Assembly (NCBI RefSeq): GCF_014193255.1
Contig: NZ_JACHZB010000004.1
Coordinates: 248,001 to 312,000 of the forward strand
Source: Rhizobium sp. BK196
Lineage (GTDB): Bacteria > Pseudomonadota > Alphaproteobacteria > Rhizobiales > Rhizobiaceae
Direction: 5' to 3'
Length of the DNA stretch: 64,000 bases
Under the pieces are notes generated by a model. It was not told the origin of the DNA. It saw only the letters and a list, made by a program, of their open reading frames with translations, and made no database searches. Position numbers and translations under genes: made by a program. Of the stretch, positions 35,606 through 45,258 are shown one piece after another. The stretch's first letter is position 1; each line of letters starts with the position of its first letter.

Positions 35606-36703
35606 TCAAGCCCTCGTCTCCAGTGCATAGCGTGCTATCTCGATACCCATCGCCTTTTCGACAGGCGGATAGACGGTCGGATCGAGCACGCTGGCCGACA
35701 GCGGAATGATGTCCTTCGGCACGTGCAGGATAAAGACATGCATGCCGCCCTTGAGCTGCCCCACGGAGAGCGGCTCGCCCTCCTCGGAGAGCGTGGTTAT
35801 GACGGCCGGGAAGGTTGCGACGCGCCTGCCGTCGGCATCGTCGACGGCCATATATTCGTTCATCACATGCAGCGTCACGGCCTTGTCGCCGGCGCCGACC
35901 GTGATCGTGCCGATGTCGAAGGCTTCCTTGGTGTAGACGACATCCTTCTTGGTGATCGTACCCTCGGCGAGGATATGGCCGCCTGTCGTCTTGCAGATCG
36001 CATCGATTATCGCCGAACCACCGCGCTTTTCCGCTTCGATGATCGCCTCGCCGAGCTTCAGCGCCATGGAGATGCCGCCGAGTGCGGCATTCCTGCGGAC
36101 ATAGGAGGCGCGCAGCGGATTGCGGCAGCTGGCGATGAAGCCGCCGGACTGGTCCGCCGCCGCCCGCAGCACCGGCGAAATCTTCGCCGTCGCGCCTTTG
36201 ACGACGAGTTCGATGTAGCGGTTCTCCGAACGATTGCCACCGACTGCCGTCTGGATCATCTGTTCCGGCGAACCCGCCATACCGATCGATCCCATGTCGC
36301 CTGTCGGATGGGCGCGGATATCGCCGACCGCATCAATGACCTTGGTGCCGAGGATCGCCGAAGGCAGCCAGCCGTTCAGCGTCGAGGACTTGCCGTTCTG
36401 GCCGATGATGAGCCCTGACAGCTTTTCGCCGAGCGCCTCCTGGAGAAGCTGCACGGCCTTCACATAGTCTATGCCTTGCATTTCCCAGGGTGTGGTGGAC
36501 GCCGGTGCGCCGATCGCTGCCGCCGTGGCGATCCAGTCGTTGTCGCCGAGTTCCTCGATGGAGACGAGTTCCGGTTTGCCGACATTGACGGCAGCATAAC
36601 CGAGCATGCGGCCATGATCGGCCCAGCCGCCGCCGCCGGCCGCATAGACGGAACCGCCCTTGACGGCGGCCTCCACGTCCTTCTCAACCAGTATGCGTCC
36701 CAT
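35606..36703 (-). CDS. DUF917 family protein, probable S-methyl thiohydantoin desulfurase
   Basis: This 365-residue protein is a full-length DUF917 member. An N-terminal glycine-rich segment (YAAGGGGWADHGRMLGY) is followed by the family core with EMQGIDYVKAVQLLQEAL, a GDMGSIGMAGSPEQM block and a C-terminal KGGMHVFILHVPKDIIPLSA. I recall that this Pfam family has been renamed after S-methyl thiohydantoin desulfurase, which removes the sulfur substituent from a thiohydantoin; that fits the neighbours here. It overlaps the M20 hydrolase gene by 20 bp, indicating co-translation. The same family also contains proteins of unknown function. Confidence 0.75.
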   Translation of the reverse strand: MGRILVEKDVEAAVKGGSVYAAGGGGWADHGRMLGYAAVNVGKPELVSIEELGDNDWIATAAAIGAPASTTPWEMQGIDYVKAVQLLQEALGEKLSGLIIGQNGKSSTLNGWLPSAILGTKVIDAVGDIRAHPTGDMGSIGMAGSPEQMIQTAVGGNRSENRYIELVVKGATAKISPVLRAAADQSGGFIASCRNPLRASYVRRNAALGGISMALKLGEAIIEAEKRGGSAIIDAICKTTGGHILAEGTITKKDVVYTKEAFDIGTITVGAGDKAVTLHVMNEYMAVDDADGRRVATFPAVITTLSEEGEPLSVGQLKGGMHVFILHVPKDIIPLSASVLDPTVYPPVEKAMGIEIARYALETRA

Positions 36704-37964
36704 TATCCTTCTCCGTCGTAAGTGTCCTGTCCATCTCGCGCACCGCCTCGAAAAGCACGGCGGCGCCGAGCGCTATATCGTCATTTTCAGCCCATTCATC
36801 CGGCGAGTGGCTGCGGCCTTCCCTGCAAGGCACGAAGATCATCGCAGCCGGCGCAACGCGGGCGATCCAGGCCGTGTCGTGGCCCGCACCCGAGGCCATG
36901 AAGCGGTGTTTGGCACCGACGGTCTCGCAGGCCCGTTCCAAAATCGAGAGCAGGCCCCCATCGCTCGGTGTGGGGGAATTGTCGGAGATGCGGTTGGGCG
37001 GTGCGATCGTCACACCAAAGGCCAAAGCGAGTTTTTCCGTATGGCCGTCCAGCCAGCGGCAGAAGGCCTCCATGTCCGCGCGGATTTCGGCGCGCGCGTC
37101 GATCAGCAATACAACACGCGACGGCACGACATTGGCGGCATTCGGCTCGATGCGAAACTCGCCGACGGTCGCTGCAAAATGGCCGGGCGTCTTGGCAAGC
37201 TCGCTTGCGGCATTGCGGATGTCGAGCACGATCTGCGCAGCGGCAACCAGCGCATCGGCACGCGAATCCATCGGCGTCGTGCCGGCGTGATCGGCGCGAC
37301 CCTCGACGGTGATTTCAATGCGGGTGATGCCCGAGATCGCGGTGACGATGCCGATATCCTTGCGCTCGTTTTCGAGAACAGGACCCTGCTCGATATGCAG
37401 TTCGAGGAAACCGGCAATATCCGGCTTGTTCTCATGGGTCAGGACGCCTGGTGATCCCCCGACCTCGGCTATCGCCTCTCCAAGCTCCCGGCCATCGACG
37501 CTGCGAGACAGCCATGCCTGCGGCAATTGCCCGGTCATCCCGCGGCTGCCGATGCAGGAAACGCCGAAGATGCTGACTTCCTCGGCCAGAAAATCGACAA
37601 TCTCCAGATCATGGTCGAGATGGATCTCTTGTTCACGCAGCGCCCGCGCAACTTCGAGCGCCGCAGCGACGCCGGCAACGCCGTCGAAGCGCCCACCGTC
37701 GGGCACAGTGTCGGAATGGGAGCCGAGCATGATAATGCCCGAGCCAGGCTTTGCGCCTTCGCGTCGGCCGATGAGATTGCCCGATGCGTCGATACGGGTA
37801 TCGAGGCCGATCGCCCGCATGCGCCCCTCAAGATAGGCGCGGCCTTCGAGGAAAAGCGGTGAAAAGGCCCGTCGCGTCCACGGATACCCCGGCTCGGTGA
37901 TGGCGGAAAGAGCTTCGATATCGGCGGAAATCCGGCCGGGATTGACGCGCAGGTTGCGGCTCAT
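36684..37964 (-). CDS. M20 family N-carbamoyl-L-amino acid amidohydrolase (Zn-dependent)
   Basis: This 426-residue enzyme belongs to the hydantoinase/carbamoylase group. Metal ligands are visible as GSHSDTVPDGGRFDG (H83, D94), FLAEEVSIFG (E128/E129) and FLELHIEQGPVLE (H190), plus a C-terminal PCREGRSHSPDEW histidine. Members hydrolyse N-carbamoyl amino acids, allantoate or ureidopropionate. In this operon N-carbamoyl-L-glutamate is the likely substrate, giving glutamate, CO2 and ammonia. Its start overlaps the amidohydrolase stop by 4 bp and its end overlaps the DUF917 start by 20 bp. Confidence 0.88.
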   Translation of the reverse strand: MSRNLRVNPGRISADIEALSAITEPGYPWTRRAFSPLFLEGRAYLEGRMRAIGLDTRIDASGNLIGRREGAKPGSGIIMLGSHSDTVPDGGRFDGVAGVAAALEVARALREQEIHLDHDLEIVDFLAEEVSIFGVSCIGSRGMTGQLPQAWLSRSVDGRELGEAIAEVGGSPGVLTHENKPDIAGFLELHIEQGPVLENERKDIGIVTAISGITRIEITVEGRADHAGTTPMDSRADALVAAAQIVLDIRNAASELAKTPGHFAATVGEFRIEPNAANVVPSRVVLLIDARAEIRADMEAFCRWLDGHTEKLALAFGVTIAPPNRISDNSPTPSDGGLLSILERACETVGAKHRFMASGAGHDTAWIARVAPAAMIFVPCREGRSHSPDEWAENDDIALGAAVLFEAVREMDRTLTTEKDNGTHTG

Positions 37965-39328
37965 GCCAGCACCTTTCGTGGAAGCGGGCGCACGAAACGA
38001 CCGGCGCCGGGTTCGGCCAGGACCTTCGATCCTTCGGTAATCTTTTCACCGCGCAGCCAGGCTGCCGAAATCGTCCACGGCAGGCGGATACCGTTATAAG
38101 GGCTCCAGCCGACGACATTGTTGCCGCTGGACGAGGCGTCGTAGACGGCTTCCTTCGGCTCCAGCACGACGATATCGGCATCCTTGCCAGGTGTGAGCGC
38201 GCCCTTGATATGGTCGAGACGAAAATGTTTAGCCGGGTTTTCGGCCATCAGCTTTGCCGCCCAGGTCAGGGGAATGCCTCGCTCCAAGGCGCCCTTGACG
38301 AAGAGCGGTACCATAACCTCGAGTCCGGGGACGCCAGACGCATTCGCAAGCATGTCGGGATTGGTCTTGCGATTTTCCGACCAGCTCACGTGATCGGTCG
38401 AAACCAGCCAGACATTGCCCTCGGCGACCTTGCGCCAGAGCGTCTCGACTTCGGCGCGCGGTCGCACCGGCGGATTGATCTTCGCCTTACCGCCAAGCCG
38501 CTTTACGTCGTTTTCGTCATCGAGCGTCAGGTAATGAATGCAACATTCCACCGTCGCTTCGAAGCCGTCGCGGCGATAGGCCCGCGCGATGTCGTAACCG
38601 CGTCCGAGCGAGCAATGCACGACATGGGACGGGCAGCCGGTATTGGCGCCGGTCTCGAAGATCGTGTGCATGGCAAGCAGCTCGGTGATCGGCGGGCGCG
38701 ACAGGCCATGGGCGCGCCAGTCGGTAATGCCGCTTGCCTTCACCTGCTCCATATAGGTGCGGACCGCCTCGTCATCCTCGTTGTGCACACCGGCCGTCAG
38801 CCCAGTTGGGGCGATGGCCGCAAAACAGGCTTCGAGAAGGGCGGGCGGAATGCGCGGGAAACGTTTGGGATCGGTGCCGAAGGTAGAAAACTTGAAGGCG
38901 GCAACACCTGCCGCCACCATCTCGGCGATGCGGGCAGCGCCCTCCGCGGGATCGACCGTGCCGTAGAGGGCAAAATCGACGCGCGCCTGCGGGCCGGCAT
39001 GATCGACCTTCTTCTTCACCGCTTCGGCTGAGCAGACGAGATTGCCTTCGTCATAAGGCATGTCGACGATGGTGGTGACGCCGCCGGCAGCGGCCGAGCG
39101 CGTCGACCAGATGAAATCCTCCTGGTCCTTCTGGGAAAGCGAGTGGACCTGCGCATCGATAGCGCCCGGCAGGATCAGTGCCTTGCCGAGCAGGTGCCGT
39201 TCTTTGGCCGCCGGCGGCACGCCGATGCCAACTTCGCCGATCTTTCCGTCGTAAACGGCGACATAGCCGCCCTCGACAATACGCTCCGGCAGCACCACTA
39301 TGCCCTGCAGAACGAGATCGAAATCCAT
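37961..39328 (-). CDS. dihydroorotase/hydantoinase-family amidohydrolase
   Basis: This 455-residue amidohydrolase has the carboxylated-lysine site (AFKFSTFG, K146), His at H182 (VHNEDD) and H238 (HVVHCSLG) and the catalytic Asp region STDHVSW (D312). The first metal motif is altered: the usual HxH reads QVH (Q60, H62), so one metal ligand is Gln. The family covers dihydroorotase, allantoinase and dihydropyrimidinase; pyrF-type synthesis genes are elsewhere and not coupled. By context it should open a hydantoin ring, probably hydantoin-5-propionate, producing N-carbamoyl glutamate. It starts 28 bp after the lyase gene. Confidence 0.82.
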   Translation of the reverse strand: MDFDLVLQGIVVLPERIVEGGYVAVYDGKIGEVGIGVPPAAKERHLLGKALILPGAIDAQVHSLSQKDQEDFIWSTRSAAAGGVTTIVDMPYDEGNLVCSAEAVKKKVDHAGPQARVDFALYGTVDPAEGAARIAEMVAAGVAAFKFSTFGTDPKRFPRIPPALLEACFAAIAPTGLTAGVHNEDDEAVRTYMEQVKASGITDWRAHGLSRPPITELLAMHTIFETGANTGCPSHVVHCSLGRGYDIARAYRRDGFEATVECCIHYLTLDDENDVKRLGGKAKINPPVRPRAEVETLWRKVAEGNVWLVSTDHVSWSENRKTNPDMLANASGVPGLEVMVPLFVKGALERGIPLTWAAKLMAENPAKHFRLDHIKGALTPGKDADIVVLEPKEAVYDASSSGNNVVGWSPYNGIRLPWTISAAWLRGEKITEGSKVLAEPGAGRFVRPLPRKVLA

Positions 39329-39356
39329 GCCGCGTCTCCCTCGGTAGGTTCGAAAT

Positions 39357-40940
39357 TCAGATGATGACTGTTTCCTGCGTCAGTCGCTCCTCGATGCGCT
39401 CGAGCGACCCGAGCGCGAAGAAATCGTCAAAAGAGGCGATCGGCACCTGCTCGATCAGCTTGGAGAGGAACGCGTCAGAGCCGAGTTCCTCTTCGATCGC
39501 CTCGACCTCGGCCGAAAGCGGCCGATCGACCGTGTAGAAGTCCGCATGTTTACGCACGACCTCATAGAGCATGCCGGCAACGCCCTTCGGCGTGTCGCCG
39601 ATAATATCGATCGCCTGTGCCGAAAGCAGGGCTTCCAATGCGGCGAGACGCTTCAGCGCTCGCATCTGCCGGTCGAAACGTTCGATGACGAGCGGCAGAA
39701 AGGCTGCCTCGTCCTCGAGACCGGCCGCAACGACGAGCGATTGCGCCGAAACCGGATTTGACATGGAGAGTACGCGCGAGAAGATCTCGCCTGCGAGCTT
39801 GATGATCGGTCCGAAGCCGGTCGCGATGCGGCCGGGAGGCACGAGATTAACCGGCAGGCCGCGCCGCTGGCCGTTGCCGAGCAGGACGCAGCGGTTGAAG
39901 GCGTTTCGCGCCGCATGTGCCATGCAGAGTGCCGCCGATTCCAGCAGAATGGTCACGTCGAGCGGCAGGGAGCCTCCCGATGTCATCACCCGTCCCTCGA
40001 CGACGACGGGATTGTCGTCGGAACGACCCGTCGCGGCGAGGATCTTGTGGCCCGTCGAAAGCAGGTTTTCGATAACGGCACCGAATACCTGGGCGATCAT
40101 GCGCAGGCTGAGCGCATCCTGCACATGCGTTGCGACCGGCCATTCCCATTCGTCCGAGGCATTGCACAGCCAGGCGCCGATCAGCGCTTCCCGTGCCGTG
40201 CCGACATGACGCACGGCCCGCCAGGGATCGCGCGAAGCGCCAAGCGCGCCAGACGCCATCATGCCTGTGGCAAGCAGAATGCGGATGGAGGCCGCGGCAT
40301 TGCGCGTCGTCTCGGCGGCAGCGGCAAAACTGACGGCATTGACACTGAGCGAGGCGAGGCTGTCGCGTGGCGCCATCTTCACTGGCTCCATGCCGGCGGC
40401 CTGGAAGGCTTCGGCCGCCTGCATACGGTTGCCGCGATAGATCGCCTCGCCGACGCCCGTCAGCACCGCGCCGATCTGGCCCATCAGTCCGATATCGGCG
40501 CAGCCGATCGAGCCAGTGCGGCGCACGACTGGAATGATGTCCGCCTTCAGCATCCGCATATACGCGTCGATGAGGTCAGGGGTGCAGCCGACCTGGCCCG
40601 TCAGCGCCGTGTTGACGCGCATCGCCATCGCATTGCGCACGACATTGCAGGAAAAAGGTGTGCCGGTTCCGAAGTGGTGGGCGCGCACGAGACCGAGGTT
40701 GAAAGCGTCAAGATCTTCCGGTGACCATTCGACATCCTTCATGGCGCCGACGCCTGTCGTCGCCCCGTAGACCGGCATACCGGATTCGATGGCATCCTCG
40801 ACAATCGTGCGCGCGATCTTCACGCGCTGCATGCCGATATCAGAGGCTGAAAGCGCAACCTTGCCGGACCCGATCCGCACCATCTCGGCAAAGCTGAATG
40901 GCTGGCCGCTCAGTTCTATTCCCGGCCGTTCGTGCTTCAT
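39357..40940 (-). CDS. HAL/PAL-family lyase lacking the MIO triad, probable ergothionase type
   Basis: This 527-residue protein has the aromatic amino-acid lyase fold (YGATTGVGAMKD, NTALTGQVGCTPDL, SVNAVSF). Canonical members form the MIO electrophile from Ala-Ser-Gly in GS(V/I)GASGDL; here the stretch is GSIGCADIGL, with C147-A148-D149 in place of the triad. MIO cannot form in the known way. Ergothionase, the HAL-fold enzyme that removes trimethylamine from ergothioneine, works without needing MIO, since a quaternary ammonium is a good leaving group. This is the promoter-proximal gene of a six-gene operon whose later enzymes fit that pathway. Plain histidine ammonia-lyase is therefore unlikely. 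Confidence 0.78.
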   Translation of the reverse strand: MKHERPGIELSGQPFSFAEMVRIGSGKVALSASDIGMQRVKIARTIVEDAIESGMPVYGATTGVGAMKDVEWSPEDLDAFNLGLVRAHHFGTGTPFSCNVVRNAMAMRVNTALTGQVGCTPDLIDAYMRMLKADIIPVVRRTGSIGCADIGLMGQIGAVLTGVGEAIYRGNRMQAAEAFQAAGMEPVKMAPRDSLASLSVNAVSFAAAAETTRNAAASIRILLATGMMASGALGASRDPWRAVRHVGTAREALIGAWLCNASDEWEWPVATHVQDALSLRMIAQVFGAVIENLLSTGHKILAATGRSDDNPVVVEGRVMTSGGSLPLDVTILLESAALCMAHAARNAFNRCVLLGNGQRRGLPVNLVPPGRIATGFGPIIKLAGEIFSRVLSMSNPVSAQSLVVAAGLEDEAAFLPLVIERFDRQMRALKRLAALEALLSAQAIDIIGDTPKGVAGMLYEVVRKHADFYTVDRPLSAEVEAIEEELGSDAFLSKLIEQVPIASFDDFFALGSLERIEERLTQETVII

Positions 40941-41032
40941 GTGCTCATCTCCATAGAGGCGAGACTAAGCGAGCCTCATGCCTGACGGGATATCCCAAAT
41001 GCCGAACACATCATGCTTTTGTTGGCGTCCCA

Positions 41033-42607
41033 TCAACTCAGTATCCAGGCAATATAGAGAAGCGTGAGCGCAATGATCCAGAGTGCCACTTTCGCAGAGC
41101 GGTTATGGCGTGCTTCCGCCTTGCCTATGGCCTCGGCGGTCTGTTCGTCGAAGCGCAACCCGTGCTCGCTCATATGCAGAAGCTGATGGTGGAATTTTTC
41201 GGTCTGAGCGGCAATTTCGGGCGCGGCTTCGGCAAGCTTCACGGCGGCCTTCAGCCCGTCTTTGAGATCGGTGACGATGCGCTTCGGACCGAGATTGTTC
41301 TTGATCCAGTCGCCGACAACGGGCTCGGAGGCCTTCCACATATTGAAACGCGGATTGAGCATACGCGAGACGCCTTCGACGACGACCATCGTCTTCTGCA
41401 GCATCACGAGCTCGGGCCGCGTCTGCATGTCGAAAAGCTCAGTCACCTCGAAAAGCAGCGTCAGGAGTTTGCCCATGGAGATGGTTTCGGCCGGCTGGCC
41501 ATGGATCGGCTCGCCGATCGCGCGGATCGCCTGGGCAAAGCTCTCGACATTGTGGTGGCCAGGTACATAACCTGCCTCGAAATGCACTTCCGCCACCCGG
41601 ACATAGTCGCGGGTAATGAAGCCGTAGAGGATCTCGGCAAGGAAGCGGCGCTCCTTCTTCCCGAGACGCCCGACAATGCCCATGTCGACGGCAACGATCA
41701 TGCCGTCGGAATCGACGAAGAGGTTGCCCGGATGCATGTCGGCATGGAAGAAGCCGTCGCGCAGCGTATGGCGCAGGAATGACTGGATCAGCGTGTCCGC
41801 AAGCTGGTTGAGATCGTGGCCGGCAGCCCGCAGCCCTTCGACATCGGACATTTTGACGCCGTCGATCCACTCCATGGTAATGACGTCGCGGCCGGTGCGT
41901 TCCCAGTCCACCTTCGGCACGCGGAAGCCCGGATCCTTTTCGGTATTCTCGGCAATCTCTGAAAGGGCGGCGGCCTCAAGGCGCAGGTCCATCTCCACCT
42001 TTGTGGTCTGTTCCAGCGTTTTTGTCACCTCCACCGGCCGCAGGCGTCGGCTGGCCGGCATCAAGCGTTCCTGCATATGGGCGACGAGATACATCGCCTC
42101 GATATCATGGGCAAACCGCGCCCGGACACCGGGCCGCACGACCTTCACGGCAACCTTCTTGGGTCCTGTCGGCGTATCGACCTCCGCCGGATGCACCTGC
42201 GCAATGGAAGCCGCTGCAATCGGATCGCCGAAGCTCGCGTAGAGGTCGGCCATCGATCGTCCGAGCGAGCCTTCGATATTCGCCTTGGCCGCTGCCGCCG
42301 GGAAGAAGGCCATCCGGTCCTGAAGCTGCGACAGGTCGTCGGCGAACTCGACGCCGACGACATCAGGACGCGTCGCGAGGAATTGACCAATCTTTACATA
42401 GGACGGCCCGAGCCGCTCGACGGCTTTCGCCAATCGGTCGCTGCGCTTCTGATATTTGCTGCGACTGCGGGCGAACATGCCGACGAAGGATTTCGCCAGG
42501 CTGACGGATGGCGGTAGGCCCTCCGAAGGCAGCGCCGAAATAACGCCCTCGCGCACGAGAATCCAGCCGACCCTTGCGAGCCTGAAATATGCCCCGAAAG
42601 CGCTCAT
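41033..42607 (-). CDS. ubiB: ubiquinone biosynthesis protein UbiB (ABC1/ADCK kinase-like)
   Basis: This 524-residue membrane-anchored member of the UbiB atypical kinase family is required for ubiquinone synthesis. Signatures include KIGQFLATRPDVVG, IAAASIAQVHPAEV (the family's A-rich loop) and FFHADMHPGNLFVD. The C-terminus has a hydrophobic helix (ALWIIALTLLYIAWILS) that anchors the protein. It follows ubiE by 5 bp on the same strand. Older annotations call it 2-polyprenylphenol 6-hydroxylase. Confidence 0.96.
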   Translation of the reverse strand: MSAFGAYFRLARVGWILVREGVISALPSEGLPPSVSLAKSFVGMFARSRSKYQKRSDRLAKAVERLGPSYVKIGQFLATRPDVVGVEFADDLSQLQDRMAFFPAAAAKANIEGSLGRSMADLYASFGDPIAAASIAQVHPAEVDTPTGPKKVAVKVVRPGVRARFAHDIEAMYLVAHMQERLMPASRRLRPVEVTKTLEQTTKVEMDLRLEAAALSEIAENTEKDPGFRVPKVDWERTGRDVITMEWIDGVKMSDVEGLRAAGHDLNQLADTLIQSFLRHTLRDGFFHADMHPGNLFVDSDGMIVAVDMGIVGRLGKKERRFLAEILYGFITRDYVRVAEVHFEAGYVPGHHNVESFAQAIRAIGEPIHGQPAETISMGKLLTLLFEVTELFDMQTRPELVMLQKTMVVVEGVSRMLNPRFNMWKASEPVVGDWIKNNLGPKRIVTDLKDGLKAAVKLAEAAPEIAAQTEKFHHQLLHMSEHGLRFDEQTAEAIGKAEARHNRSAKVALWIIALTLLYIAWILS

Positions 42608-42612
42608 GCGGA

Positions 42613-43392
42613 TCAGAGCTTCCAGCCGGAATGCAGCGCTGCGATGCCGCCGGTATAATTCGTGTATGTCACGCGCGAGAAGCCGGCTGTCCGGATCATT
42701 GCCGCGAAATTCTCCTGGTTCGGGAATTTGCGGATCGATTCCACCAGATACTGGTAAGGCTCGGCATCACCGGTGATCGCCTTGCCGAATTTTGGAATGG
42801 CGTTGAACGACCAGGCATCATAGACCTTATCGAGAACCGGTAGCTCCACTTCCGAAAATTCGAGCACCAGCAGACGGCCGCCCCGCTTCAGCACGCGATA
42901 GGCCTCCGAGAGAGCGACCTCGATCCGCGGCACGTTGCGGATGCCGAAGGCGATCGTATAGGCATCGAAACTGTTCGCCTCGAAAGGAAGGTCCTCGGCA
43001 TTAGCTTCCACGAAGGTGATATTGTCCGAAAGCTTCTTCTTTTCCGCCCGCTCGGCGCCGACACCGAGCATCGAGCCGTTGATGTCGAGCACGGTCGCAT
43101 GCGCTTGGCGGTTCGATGCTTCGACGATACGAAAGGCGATATCACCCGTGCCGCCGGCAACGTCGAGCACCTTGTAGCCGGGCTCCTTGCGCGGGTTCAG
43201 AGCGGCAATCATGGCGTCTTTCCAGACGCGGTGCATGCCCATGGACATGACGTCGTTCATGATGTCATAGCGCTTGGCGACCTTGTGGAAGACCTCGTTG
43301 ACGAGGCCCTGCTTCTCACCGGTCGGCACCTCGCGGAAGCCGTAGGATGTTTCCATGCCGCCATCGGCGGAGGTCCGGCTGTCTGGCATCAA
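42613..43392 (-). CDS. ubiE: ubiquinone/menaquinone C-methyltransferase UbiE
   Basis: This 259-residue SAM-dependent C-methyltransferase methylates the quinone precursor ring in ubiquinone synthesis. Conserved blocks: [57 protein letters not shown] and [14 protein letters not shown] at the C-terminus. It is translationally adjacent to ubiB. The pair is divergent from mutM, a layout shared with other rhizobia. Confidence 0.98.
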   Translation of the reverse strand: MMPDSRTSADGGMETSYGFREVPTGEKQGLVNEVFHKVAKRYDIMNDVMSMGMHRVWKDAMIAALNPRKEPGYKVLDVAGGTGDIAFRIVEASNRQAHATVLDINGSMLGVGAERAEKKKLSDNITFVEANAEDLPFEANSFDAYTIAFGIRNVPRIEVALSEAYRVLKRGGRLLVLEFSEVELPVLDKVYDAWSFNAIPKFGKAITGDAEPYQYLVESIRKFPNQENFAAMIRTAGFSRVTYTNYTGGIAALHSGWKL

Positions 43393-43542
43393 GCTACTCC
43401 GTTCACATCAAGAATTCGGCGCGGCGACCATAGCGAAAGTGTGGCGGCAGCGCTATCTGTGGGCCACGGTCCGCCCGCGGCACGTTGGCGCTATAGCGCA
43501 CATCGCTAGCGGTTGAAACACGTTAGATATAGATGGGTTAAG

Positions 43543-44433
43543 ATGCCGGAATTGCCAGAAGTCGAAACAGTCAAGCGCGGCCTGACGCCGGCAATGGAAG
43601 GCGCGCATATCGAAAGACTGGAATTGCGCCGGGGCGACCTGCGCTTTCCTTTCCCGGACGATTTCGAGAGCCAGGTGTCCGGCCGCACGATCATCGGCCT
43701 CGGACGGCGGGCCAAGTATCTGCTGTTCGATCTCGACAGCGGCAGGACGATCATCTCCCATCTCGGCATGTCCGGCTCCTTTCGCATCGAACAGGGGCCG
43801 GTGACGGCCACGCCTGGCGATTTCCACCACGAGCGCTCCAAGGATGAGAAGCACGATCACGCTATCTTCCATCTGCAAGGGGAGGGCGGCCCGCGCCGCG
43901 TCATCTATAATGACCCGCGCCGCTTCGGCTTCATGGACATCGCCGACCGCTCCGAACTCGATGCCAATCCCTTTCTGTTCGGCCTAGGGCCGGAACCGAC
44001 CGGCAACGAACTGTCGGCCGACTATCTGGCTGAGCGTTTCGACGGCAAGGCACAGCCGCTGAAAAGCGCGTTGCTCGATCAGAAGAACATCGCCGGGCTC
44101 GGCAATATATATGTCTGCGAGGCGCTCTGGCGGGCGCATCTGTTGCCGACGCGCGCAGCCGGCACGCTGGTGACCAAGGCAGGTAAGCCGAAAGAGGCGC
44201 TGAACCTGCTGGTCAGCTCTATTCGCGATGTCATCGCCGATGCGATCGCTGCGGGCGGATCGTCGCTGCGTGACCATATCCAGACGGACGGCTCGCTCGG
44301 CTACTTCCAGCATTCCTTTTCCGTCTATGATCGCGAAGGTCTTGCTTGCCGCACACCGGGCTGTGGCGGTACGGTCTCGCGCATCGTGCAGGCCGGCCGT
44401 TCCACCTTCTATTGTGTCGCCTGCCAGAAATAG
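43543..44433 (+). CDS. mutM: formamidopyrimidine-DNA glycosylase
   Basis: This 296-residue DNA repair enzyme removes 8-oxoguanine and FaPy lesions and nicks the abasic site. Translation must start at 43543 so that the catalytic Pro2-Glu3 ([14 protein letters not shown]) is at the mature N-terminus; an upstream extension in frame is spurious. The helix-two-turn-helix sequence [19 protein letters not shown] and the C-terminal zinc finger (C-x4-C ... C-x2-C, in CRTPGCGG and CVACQK) are intact. It is followed by the enoyl-CoA hydratase gene 9 bp later. Confidence 0.97.
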   Translation: MPELPEVETVKRGLTPAMEGAHIERLELRRGDLRFPFPDDFESQVSGRTIIGLGRRAKYLLFDLDSGRTIISHLGMSGSFRIEQGPVTATPGDFHHERSKDEKHDHAIFHLQGEGGPRRVIYNDPRRFGFMDIADRSELDANPFLFGLGPEPTGNELSADYLAERFDGKAQPLKSALLDQKNIAGLGNIYVCEALWRAHLLPTRAAGTLVTKAGKPKEALNLLVSSIRDVIADAIAAGGSSLRDHIQTDGSLGYFQHSFSVYDREGLACRTPGCGGTVSRIVQAGRSTFYCVACQK

Positions 44434-44442
44434 GAGAGCGCC

Positions 44443-45216
44443 ATGGCCTATGAAACACTTCTTGTCGAAACCCGCGGTAATGTCGGCCTCATCACGTTGA
44501 ACCGGCCGCAGGCGCTGAATGCGCTGAATTCGACCGTGCTCAAGGAATTGAAGCAGGCCTATGCGGCCTTTCATGCCGATGAGGCTATCGGCGCGATCGT
44601 GCTGACCGGCTCCGAGCGGGCCTTTGCCGCCGGCGCCGATATCAAGGAAATGCAGCCGCTCGAATTCGCCGAAGTCTATAAGAGCGATTTCATCAGCGGC
44701 TGGGACGAGATCGCCAAGGCCCGCAAGCCGATCATCGCCGCCGTCAGCGGTTTTGCGCTCGGTGGCGGCTGTGAGCTTGCCATGCTTTGCGACTTTATCA
44801 TTGCCTCTGAAACCGCAAAGTTCGGACAGCCGGAGATCACCCTCGGTGTCATTCCCGGCATCGGTGGTTCGCAGCGCCTGACGCGGGCGGTCGGCAAGGC
44901 CAAGGCGATGGACCTCATCCTGACCGGCCGGATGATGGATGCGGCGGAAGCCGAGCGCGCGGGACTCGTTTCACGTGTGGTGGCGCCCGAGAGGCTGCTG
45001 GATGAGGCGCTGGAGGCAGCAACCAAGGTCGCATCGCTGTCGCATCCTTCAGTGCTGATGGCGAAGGAGGCAGTCAGCCGCGCCTTTGAGACGACGCTGG
45101 AGGAGGGCCTACGTTTCGAGCGCCGCCTCTTCCAGAGCCTCTTTGCGACCGAGGACCAGAAAGAGGGCATGGCCGCCTTCATCGAAAAGCGCAAACCGGC
45201 CTTCAAGAACAGGTGA
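44443..45216 (+). CDS. enoyl-CoA hydratase
   Basis: This 257-residue crotonase-fold enzyme hydrates trans-2-enoyl-CoA in beta-oxidation or related pathways. The oxyanion-hole strands are [11 protein letters not shown] and [13 protein letters not shown] (Gly), and a Glu is in the [12 protein letters not shown] segment. Both catalytic glutamates of authentic hydratases appear present. It is downstream of mutM with a GGAGAG ribosome-binding site and is probably co-transcribed. Confidence 0.95.
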   Translation: MAYETLLVETRGNVGLITLNRPQALNALNSTVLKELKQAYAAFHADEAIGAIVLTGSERAFAAGADIKEMQPLEFAEVYKSDFISGWDEIAKARKPIIAAVSGFALGGGCELAMLCDFIIASETAKFGQPEITLGVIPGIGGSQRLTRAVGKAKAMDLILTGRMMDAAEAERAGLVSRVVAPERLLDEALEAATKVASLSHPSVLMAKEAVSRAFETTLEEGLRFERRLFQSLFATEDQKEGMAAFIEKRKPAFKNR

Positions 45217-45258
45217 GCGGATGCTGCCGGGAAAGGCGCGTTTCCTTGAAAATGCGCG

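Noticed and set aside
33564..40940. Classical hut (histidine utilisation) operon
   Set aside because: The lyase lacks the MIO triad, the hydratase lacks the usual cysteine and loop, and hutI, hutG/hutF and hutC are absent while DUF917, hydantoinase-type and carbamoylase genes are present.
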